Notes under the pieces: generated by a model
Databases searched by the model: none
What the model was told of the DNA's origin: nothing
The model's input: the letters and a program-made list of their open reading frames with translations, nothing else
Assembly (NCBI GenBank): GCA_003557825.1
Contig: PWNM01000100.1
Span: forward strand, 1 to 5,999
Source of the DNA: Candidatus Hydrogenedentota bacterium
GTDB taxonomy: Bacteria > Hydrogenedentota > Hydrogenedentia > Hydrogenedentales > SLHB01
DNA length: 5,999 nucleotides
Direction: 5' to 3'
Shown: positions 1 to 4,815 of the stretch, one piece after another
How the letters are laid out: each line of letters starts with the position of its first letter
Position numbering within the stretch: the stretch's first letter is position 1
Translations under genes and position numbers: made by a program

Positions 1-329
1 CCCAGCATTTTGTATACGGGGAGTCCCGCCGCCTTGCCCACGCAGTCCCAGCAGGCCATCTCGACCAAGGCCAGGCCGGTCATGGCGATCTCGCCCGGCG
101 ACCCGAAATCGAGCAGGGTAAACCGGCGATAAAGGGCCTCGATGTCGTGGGGGTCGTAGCCGATGATGTGCCGCCGCACGTCGTCCAGGTAGGAAAGGAC
201 CGTGTGCGTTTTGCCGACCACCCGGGCCTCGCCCACGCCGGTAATGCCCGCATCCGTTTCGAGAAGTAAGTAGGTCAGGTTCCGCCAAGGCGTGCCTAAA
301 ACCACGGTCTGAAAATCGGTAATCCGCAT
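1..329 (-). CDS. Mandelate racemase/muconate lactonizing enzyme family protein, N-terminal part (enolase superfamily, partial)
   Basis: The visible 109 residues read without a stop from an ATG at 327-329 to the left edge, so the C-terminal part is outside the window. They match the capping domain of the MR/MLE branch of the enolase superfamily. The start is MRITDFQTVVLG, followed by a W-R-N (residues 15-17) and the strand ETDAGITGVGEA (24-35). Near residues 86-109 comes the family hallmark helix, an ALVEMACWD-like segment followed by GKAAGLPVYKML. Family members abstract a proton alpha to a carboxylate using Mg2+ in a C-terminal barrel, acting as sugar-acid dehydratases, racemases or cycloisomerases in the cytoplasm. 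The catalytic Lys/His and metal ligands lie in the missing barrel, so the substrate cannot be assigned. The start is supported by GGAGG four bases upstream. The gene is divergent from the TetR-Rnk regulator, which makes it a plausible target of that regulator (inference). Confidence 0.88.
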   Translation of the reverse strand, partial: MRITDFQTVVLGTPWRNLTYLLLETDAGITGVGEARVVGKTHTVLSYLDDVRRHIIGYDPHDIEALYRRFTLLDFGSPGEIAMTGLALVEMACWDCVGKAAGLPVYKML

Positions 330-333
330 AGCG

Positions 334-338
334 CCTCC
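334..338 (-). promoter_or_regulatory. Ribosome binding site of the MR/MLE-family gene
   Basis: On the minus strand GGAGG is followed by CGCT and then the ATG at 329-327, a strong Shine-Dalgarno that fixes the start. The same GGAGGCGC..TATG arrangement precedes the radical SAM gene at 2807. Confidence 0.75.
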
Positions 339-353
339 ATCAAGTTTCGGGCC

Positions 354-359
354 ATTGTA
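354..359 (-). promoter_or_regulatory. Candidate -10 element for the leftward MR/MLE gene
   Basis: The minus strand reads TACAAT, five of six matches to the sigma70 -10 consensus, about 25 bases before the start codon. The position 17 bases upstream (377-382) reads TGCGCG, which is not a recognisable -35 and falls in the edge of a palindrome. The promoter would therefore be weak or need help. This rests on sequence resemblance only. Confidence 0.3.
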
Positions 360-365
360 CCCAAG

Positions 366-381
366 GCACGGGTACCCGCGC
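366..381. promoter_or_regulatory. 16-bp near-perfect palindrome, candidate regulator operator
   Basis: The sequence GCACGGGTACCCGCGC is a perfect 10-bp palindrome (369-378) extended by two further pairs, with one mismatched pair at 368/379. It sits just upstream of the leftward TACAAT box, covering the spacer and -35 position of that candidate promoter. TetR-family repressors commonly bind palindromes of about this size in the intergenic region next to their own gene. Assignment to this regulator is inference. Confidence 0.35.
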
Positions 382-392
382 ACAGTCAGCGG

Positions 393-421
393 TTGATCCG
401 ACGCCGGATCGATGGTATCGT
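393..421 (+). promoter_or_regulatory. Candidate sigma70 promoter for the TetR-Rnk gene
   Basis: TTGATC (393-398) and TATCGT (416-421) are separated by 17 bases and each matches the consensus hexamer at four of six positions. The start codon is about 66 bases beyond the -10, leaving an untranslated leader of roughly 60 bases. The match is modest and no better-spaced alternative stood out upstream of position 488. Confidence 0.28.
395..410. repeat. Inverted repeat GATCCG-4-CGGATC, candidate autoregulatory operator
   Basis: Perfect 6-bp arms (395-400 and 405-410) surround ACGC. The repeat overlaps the candidate -35 hexamer and spacer of the rightward promoter, where a bound repressor would block the regulator's own transcription. 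The length is short enough to occur by chance. Confidence 0.25.
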
Positions 422-473
422 ATGAGTAGCCCCTCATTCCGTGAAAGATATCTCAAGGCATTCAGGTAATAGC

Positions 474-478
474 AGGAA
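474..478 (+). promoter_or_regulatory. Weak ribosome binding site of the TetR-Rnk gene
   Basis: AGGAA lies about nine bases before the ATG at 488, a weaker and more distant Shine-Dalgarno than the GGAGG sites of the neighbouring genes. This fits a regulator made at low level. No better start is nearby. Confidence 0.4.
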
Positions 479-487
479 CGACAGACG

Positions 488-1576
488 ATGAGCGATTCGC
501 CCACATCCTTTACCCATATCCGGCGGGAACGGGACCGGAAACGAAAAAAGGCGGAGATTATCGACGAAGCGGAGAAAATTTTCCGTAAAAAAGGGTTTCT
601 ACTGGCCACTACCGACGAGATCGCCCGGGAATCGGGCTATTCCGTGGGGACGTTGTATAACCTCTTCGGCGACAAAGAAGGTTTGTACGCGGAGGTGCTC
701 GAAGGGATCGGCCGGGCGCTGCTGGCGCGGCTTGAGGGGGCCGTGCTGAGCAAAAAGGATCCCGAGACGGCCATCGAATCGTTAATCAAGTTGCGACTGT
801 GCAATTACACTACGGACCGGTTGTTTTTTCAGCCATTTTCGTGCGAAGGCGATGTGGGGATTCAGCCCGACCCCGACCACCTGCCCAAGCGCCTGGTCAA
901 CCTGTACCATTCGTACCTCGACGCCGTGAGCGCCTTGTTCCGCCAGTTGCTCAAGCGGGAGGGAATCCGAGACCTCAACCCTGAGCATTTGGCCATTAGC
1001 CTCGAGGGCATCATCAACGCGTTCATGGGATACTGGTCTCGTCCGGAGCAATCGGGGTCGCTGGATCAGGTGGCCCGGCACATCAAGGGCATGTTGCTGA
1101 GTCCGGTCGCGCCGGGCCGTGCCGTTTCGGGCGCCGATGCGGTGGAAGAAGAGCCCGCCGTCTCGCGCCAGATTCACATGAATCGGTACGATATCGAGCG
1201 CCTCGAAGAACTGATCATCGTGGCCCGCGGTTTTGGCCGCCCCGACCGACGGGCCCATTTGGACACCCTATCGGCCTGGCTCGAAGGGGCCATCATCGAC
1301 AATCCACGGGAAGTGCCGGACGATGTGATCACCATGAACTCACGGGTGCGATTGCGCAATTTGGAGACCGACCAAGAGGAGATCATCCTATTGGTGTTTC
1401 CGAAAGACGCCAACAGCGCCCCGGAAAACCTCTCGATTCTGGCGCCACTGGGTACGGTGACACTGGGTCAACGGGTGGGTGACGTGTTTGAAGCGCCCCT
1501 CTCCGAAGGAACCGTTCGATATCGCGTAGAGGAGCTGCTCTATCAGCCCGAAGCGGCCGGCGATTATCATCTCTGA
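488..1576 (+). CDS. TetR/AcrR-family regulator fused to a full-length Rnk (GreA/GreB C-terminal fold) module
   Basis: The 362-residue protein has two recognisable parts. Residues about 20-72 are a TetR DNA-binding domain: a basic lead-in, the IIDEAEKIFRKKGF helix, TTDEIARESGYSVGTLY (41-57) as helix-turn-helix, and the diagnostic YNLFGDKEGLYAEVL end. Residues about 73-212 are helical and fit a TetR ligand/dimer domain of unassigned ligand. After an Ala/Glu-rich linker (about 213-228), residues 229-362 match the regulator of nucleoside diphosphate kinase, Rnk, along its whole length. This part shows YDIERLEELI (234-243), DDVITMNSRVRLRNLE (from 278), LSILAPLG, LGQRVGD and the terminal YQPEAAGDYHL (352-362). 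From memory, E. coli Rnk is about 136 residues and ends nearly identically. E. coli Rnk is known to bind RNA polymerase and resembles Gre factors, with a short coiled coil. A fusion would couple promoter binding to polymerase contact (inference). Met231 has no Shine-Dalgarno, so an independent Rnk start is unlikely. Confidence 0.9.
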   Translation: MSDSPTSFTHIRRERDRKRKKAEIIDEAEKIFRKKGFLLATTDEIARESGYSVGTLYNLFGDKEGLYAEVLEGIGRALLARLEGAVLSKKDPETAIESLIKLRLCNYTTDRLFFQPFSCEGDVGIQPDPDHLPKRLVNLYHSYLDAVSALFRQLLKREGIRDLNPEHLAISLEGIINAFMGYWSRPEQSGSLDQVARHIKGMLLSPVAPGRAVSGADAVEEEPAVSRQIHMNRYDIERLEELIIVARGFGRPDRRAHLDTLSAWLEGAIIDNPREVPDDVITMNSRVRLRNLETDQEEIILLVFPKDANSAPENLSILAPLGTVTLGQRVGDVFEAPLSEGTVRYRVEELLYQPEAAGDYHL

Positions 1577-1583
1577 CACGCCA

Positions 1584-2807
1584 TCAGCCGGCATCCATAG
1601 GACGGGAAACCTCGGTCTTGGACCGAGCCGCCGAGGCCAGATCTTCCGGTTTGGATGGCGCCGGGGCGGCGTCGAGCCGACGAGCGGCCTTGGCATCGTA
1701 CTCCAGTTCGCAGCACCCTCGGCACAGCGCGAAGCCGCCTTGGCGACGCCGTTTGCGAAACTCGCGCAACTCGGGACCGTTCCAGATTTCTTTCAGGCGC
1801 TTCTCCCGCACATTGCCCACTTTCCGGATGAAGCAAGGATAGACGCCTCCCTTTGAACCGACGTACAGCGTAAACCAAATCGAACGGCACTGGAACTTCC
1901 GGAGGTCGTAGCCTTGATCGTAATGGTTGAGCACTTCCTCATAGGGCATACGGGGCATACGCACTTCGATGCCATGGCGTTTGGCTTCGGCGAAGGTGTC
2001 GTTCAGGGCCGCGTGCAACCGCCGCCGATCGATGCGTTTCTGAGCGATGTCCTCCTTGGAAAACTTGCCGGGGTCCACATGGCCCACAGTGAGATCGTCG
2101 AAGGACCGCATCTCGGTGAGCAGATTCAGCACGTCCCCTCCCGCTTCCGCCACGATGGCGGGCATCTGGGATAGGCAATCCAGGTTTTCGTCTTGGATCA
2201 CTGTGTTCACATGGATGAGCGGCGCTTTTTTACCCGATTCCTGCCGGAACTTGGCCAACATCGAGACGCCGCGTATGCTTTTGTCGAAGGCCCCCTTCTG
2301 CGCCCGGATGACGTCGTGGACTTCACGCGTTCCATCAATCGAGGTGCCCAGGAAGTTGAACCCGCGCCCGCCGAACCGTTTTGGAGCCAACTCTACGCAT
2401 TGTCGCGCCCGGTCTTCGTTCAGCATGGTGGCATTCGAGATAAAATGAACCCGTCGCTTTGAACAGGCCCGTTCGAGAAGGGTCATGAAATCCTTTCGGA
2501 CAAACACTTCGCCGCCGGTAAAGGTGATCAGGCTGAAACGGTTGGTCTGGTCAATCACATCCAACCATTCCTCCGTGCTGAGTTCGCCTTCAGATTGGGT
2601 CTTGGCCGGCGTAGTCTTGAGCCAAGTGATGTACTGGCACATCTTGCAGCGGAGATTGCACCGGCGGGTAACTTCGAAATAATAATGCCATGTGGGTAGA
2701 CTAGCCCCCGTCGGGGAAAGATAATAGGGCAAAAAGCTATACAAATGCTGGATGCGTTGGTATAAGGACGTGATAGCCCCGTTTCCGTACGCCGCGTTGG
2801 CGTCCAT
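1584..2807 (-). CDS. Radical SAM enzyme with SPASM/twitch-type auxiliary cluster domain
   Basis: The ATG at 2807 gives 407 residues. It is preferred over an in-frame ATG at 2825 because GGGAGG lies five bases upstream of 2807, while 2825 has no Shine-Dalgarno. The radical SAM core shows C50-x3-C54-x2-C57 in TRRCNLRCKMCQ, which binds the [4Fe-4S] cluster that cleaves S-adenosylmethionine. It also has GGE (98-100) and a TSIDGTREVHD strand. The C-terminal domain has C307-x17-C325 (GGVYPCF), then GNV, EIWNG and C362-x2-C365 with an extra C366, a spacing that fits one auxiliary cluster. Such enzymes (PqqE, SkfB, MoaA-like) commonly modify peptides or complex small molecules. A 35-residue Ala/Pro/Ser-rich tail follows. 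The gene lies 112 bp downstream of, and on the same strand as, the ABC exporter pair. It ends 7 bp from the end of the convergent TetR-Rnk gene. The substrate is unknown. Confidence 0.88.
   Translation of the reverse strand: MDANAAYGNGAITSLYQRIQHLYSFLPYYLSPTGASLPTWHYYFEVTRRCNLRCKMCQYITWLKTTPAKTQSEGELSTEEWLDVIDQTNRFSLITFTGGEVFVRKDFMTLLERACSKRRVHFISNATMLNEDRARQCVELAPKRFGGRGFNFLGTSIDGTREVHDVIRAQKGAFDKSIRGVSMLAKFRQESGKKAPLIHVNTVIQDENLDCLSQMPAIVAEAGGDVLNLLTEMRSFDDLTVGHVDPGKFSKEDIAQKRIDRRRLHAALNDTFAEAKRHGIEVRMPRMPYEEVLNHYDQGYDLRKFQCRSIWFTLYVGSKGGVYPCFIRKVGNVREKRLKEIWNGPELREFRKRRRQGGFALCRGCCELEYDAKAARRLDAAPAPSKPEDLASAARSKTEVSRPMDAG
1611..1627. repeat. Perfect 7-bp stem, 3-base loop hairpin at the convergent gene junction
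   Basis: CTCGGTC-TTG-GACCGAG forms a perfect hairpin inside the last codons of the radical SAM gene, 35 bases beyond the TetR-Rnk stop. No T-run follows on either strand, so it is not a standard intrinsic terminator. It is the only strong hairpin noticed near the 7-bp junction (1577-1583) of the two converging genes and might help stop or stabilise the regulator transcript. Chance is also possible in coding DNA. Confidence 0.3.
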
Positions 2808-2812
2808 AGGCG

Positions 2813-2817
2813 CCTCC
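2813..2817 (-). promoter_or_regulatory. Ribosome binding site deciding the radical SAM start
   Basis: The minus strand reads GGGAGG, then CGCCT, then the ATG at 2807-2805. The spacing is ideal and selects the 407-residue product over the 413-residue one starting at 2825, whose upstream bases (CCAAACACC) hold no Shine-Dalgarno. Confidence 0.7.
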
Positions 2818-2848
2818 CTGTTCATGGTGTTTGGAATTGGCTACAGGC

Positions 2849-2864
2849 GCGGGAATATTCCCGC
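2849..2864. repeat. Perfect 16-bp palindrome GCGGGAATATTCCCGC
   Basis: This is a self-complementary 16-mer, about 42 bases upstream of the radical SAM start. Its core GGGAATATTCCC resembles the second palindrome 40 bp away (2890-2904, GGGAATTTCCC). It could be an operator for a dimeric regulator or an RNA hairpin. No T-run follows on the minus strand. Confidence 0.45.
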
Positions 2865-2889
2865 CTTCGGACATAACACAAGAAGCGCC

Positions 2890-2904
2890 TTGGGAATTTC
2901 CCAA
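2890..2904. repeat. 15-bp palindrome TTGGGAATTTCCCAA between the exporter and radical SAM genes
   Basis: There are perfect 7-bp arms around a single central base, starting 16 bases after the exporter stop codon on the minus strand. As RNA it could form a 5-bp stem with a 5-base loop. It is followed by a loosely T-rich stretch (CTTCTTGTGTTATGT) without a real T-run, so it is at best a weak terminator or attenuator. The similarity to the palindrome at 2849-2864 favours a paired protein-binding site. Confidence 0.4.
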
Positions 2905-2919
2905 CGAAGCGGTTCCGCC

Positions 2920-4815
2920 CTATGCGACGGAGGAATCCTGGTCTTTGTACTGAAGCTGATAGAGGGTGTGGTACATGCCGCCCCGGGCCAACAGCTCCTG
3001 GTGGGAGCCCATTTCCCGGATCTCGCCGTGATGCATGACAATGATGCGGTCGGCATGTTGGACTGTTGAGAGCCGGTGGGCGATGACGATACTGGTACGG
3101 CCCGCCATGAGCTTGGCGATGGCGTCTTGGATGAGCATTTCGGTTTCGGTATCGATGCTCGAGGTCGCCTCGTCGAGAACCAAAATACGGGGATCGTGGG
3201 CCAGCGTCCGGGCAAAGGCCAGCAATTGCCGTTGCCCCGTAGATAGTCGGCAGCCCCGTTCGCCCACATCATAGGCATAGCCTTCTGAAAGCCGGTCGAT
3301 GAATGTGGCCGCGTTGACGTATTCCGCACAGGACCGCACCTGGTCCATGGACAGCGCGTGATTACCAAGTCGTATATTGTGTTCGATGGTCCCGGAAAAC
3401 AGAAATACGTCCTGCAAGACCGTTCCAATAGCGCGGCGTAGCGATTCCTGTTGGTAGTCGCGAACATCCACCCCATCGATGAGTATGGCCCCCCGCTGAA
3501 TGTCATAGAAACGGCTCAGTAAGTTGATGATGGTGGTCTTGCCCGCTCCCGTATGCCCGACAATAGCTACGCTTTCGCCGGGCGCAATCTGGAACGACAC
3601 ATCCTTGAGGATCCAGTCCTCGCCCTCGTATGCAAACCAAACATTACGGAATTCGACCGCGCCCAAGGTGCCTTCACAGGGGATAGCTTCGGGTTTGTCC
3701 CTGATATCGGGCTCCGTATCCATCAATTTGAAGATGCGCTCGGACGACGCCATGGCTTCGAGCAGCATGTTATAGCGGTCGGCCAGGGCACGAATGGGCC
3801 GATAGACTCGTTCTCCCCATTGCAGATAGGCAAACAGGGTACCCACCGAAGCCCCGGCAACGGGGACCATATCGCCGGCCAGCAGACGGTGGCCAATGTA
3901 CAACACGATGAGCGCCATGGAAAAAGTGCCCAGGAAATCGACGGCCGGATAGTACAATGCAAAGTTGCGAACCTGGCGCAACCATTCATCGCGGAGCAGG
4001 CCATTTCGCCTATCATACTCCTGAAAACAGCGGTCTTCTTGTTTAAACGCCTGCACGACCCGCATGCCGGTTACGTTCTCTTGCATATAAGCATTGAGGG
4101 CAGCCACTTTTTTCTGGATTTCCAGATAGGACCGCCGGGCGAATTTGCGGAAGACATAGCTTGTAATGAACACGAAGGGGACCGTGCTCAAGGTGATGGC
4201 GGCCAGGACCCAGTTGACCCAAAGCATCAGTCCTACGACGACGACAATGGAGAACAGATCGTTGGCCACTTGGACGGATCCACTCACAATGGACTGCTGG
4301 ATCTTCTCGACATCCGTCGTTACGCGGGTCATCAGACGCCCGACGGGGTTTTTGTCGAGGAAACGAAGGGACATGTTTTGCAGGTGGTTGAAAATCCGCA
4401 CCCGCATTTCGAGCATGGTCTTCTGTCCGACAAACGCAACGATAAGGGCCTGCGAATAATGCACCAGGGCCTGTCCGATCATCAGTCCACCGAGCACCAC
4501 TAGCAACAAACCCAAACCACGGGCATCTTCGGCTTGTTGTTCTGCAAGGGCTTCATTGTTGGCCGACGGTTCGACCTGATCGTTTTCCCGATCTTCGACC
4601 AAAGCGCTCCGTTCCGGGTTGTTGATGTACCAATCGATGGCCCACATATTGAGCAAGGGACTCAGGTTACCCAACAATGACGCCACCAGCAACAGCAGGA
4701 TCGCACCGATCATCAGGAAGCGGTAGGGACGCACATACTGGAGGAGCCGCCGCATAAGGCTATGGTCGTATGCGCGCTGGGTGACTTCATCATCTATATG
4801 ATAGGCGCGGCTCAT
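2920..4815 (-). CDS. ABC exporter half-transporter, permease plus ATPase (YheH/BmrD-like subunit of a heterodimer)
   Basis: The 631-residue inner-membrane protein has six membrane segments (about 31-58, 101-128, 186-201, 202-220, 290-310, 316-335) and a nucleotide-binding domain from about 385. ATPase motifs are Walker A GHTGAGKTT (420-428), Q-loop Gln468, signature LSTGQ (524-528, changed from LSGGQ), Walker B ILVLDE with catalytic Glu549, a SSID D-loop and switch His580. The altered signature with an intact catalytic Glu is the pattern of the BmrD/TM288-type partner in heterodimeric exporters. Residues about 61-100 between the first two membrane segments form an unusually long, acidic, outward-facing loop. 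The start overlaps the preceding gene's stop as ATGA, with GGAGG embedded in that gene's last codons, so the two are translationally coupled. Exporters of this class move lipids, drugs or peptides. The cargo here is unknown. Confidence 0.93.
   Translation of the reverse strand: MSRAYHIDDEVTQRAYDHSLMRRLLQYVRPYRFLMIGAILLLLVASLLGNLSPLLNMWAIDWYINNPERSALVEDRENDQVEPSANNEALAEQQAEDARGLGLLLVVLGGLMIGQALVHYSQALIVAFVGQKTMLEMRVRIFNHLQNMSLRFLDKNPVGRLMTRVTTDVEKIQQSIVSGSVQVANDLFSIVVVVGLMLWVNWVLAAITLSTVPFVFITSYVFRKFARRSYLEIQKKVAALNAYMQENVTGMRVVQAFKQEDRCFQEYDRRNGLLRDEWLRQVRNFALYYPAVDFLGTFSMALIVLYIGHRLLAGDMVPVAGASVGTLFAYLQWGERVYRPIRALADRYNMLLEAMASSERIFKLMDTEPDIRDKPEAIPCEGTLGAVEFRNVWFAYEGEDWILKDVSFQIAPGESVAIVGHTGAGKTTIINLLSRFYDIQRGAILIDGVDVRDYQQESLRRAIGTVLQDVFLFSGTIEHNIRLGNHALSMDQVRSCAEYVNAATFIDRLSEGYAYDVGERGCRLSTGQRQLLAFARTLAHDPRILVLDEATSSIDTETEMLIQDAIAKLMAGRTSIVIAHRLSTVQHADRIIVMHHGEIREMGSHQELLARGGMYHTLYQLQYKDQDSSVA

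Noticed and set aside
1178..1576. Independent internal start (Met231) giving a free Rnk protein
   Set aside because: No Shine-Dalgarno precedes this ATG and the frame is continuous with the TetR part, so a single fusion product is the simplest reading.
2808..2825. Six-residue N-terminal extension of the radical SAM protein from the ATG at 2825
   Set aside because: The upstream ATG has no ribosome binding site, and the GGGAGG that serves the ATG at 2807 would lie inside the coding region.
2737..2874. A 45-codon minus-strand frame starting at 2874 (MSEGGNIPAPVANSK...), tempting as a peptide precursor for the radical SAM enzyme
   Set aside because: It has no Shine-Dalgarno, covers the radical SAM ribosome binding site and runs about 70 bases out of frame through that gene. 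It lacks Cys and shows no leader/core pattern.
2885..2925. Intrinsic terminator after the exporter operon
   Set aside because: The palindrome gives only a 5-bp stem if a loop is allowed and no T-run follows, so termination is not supported.
3553..4503. A 316-codon open frame on the plus strand
   Set aside because: It lies wholly antisense to the ABC exporter gene, which has every expected motif. Its translation is rich in His/Gln/Asp without any recognisable domain, as expected of a shadow frame.
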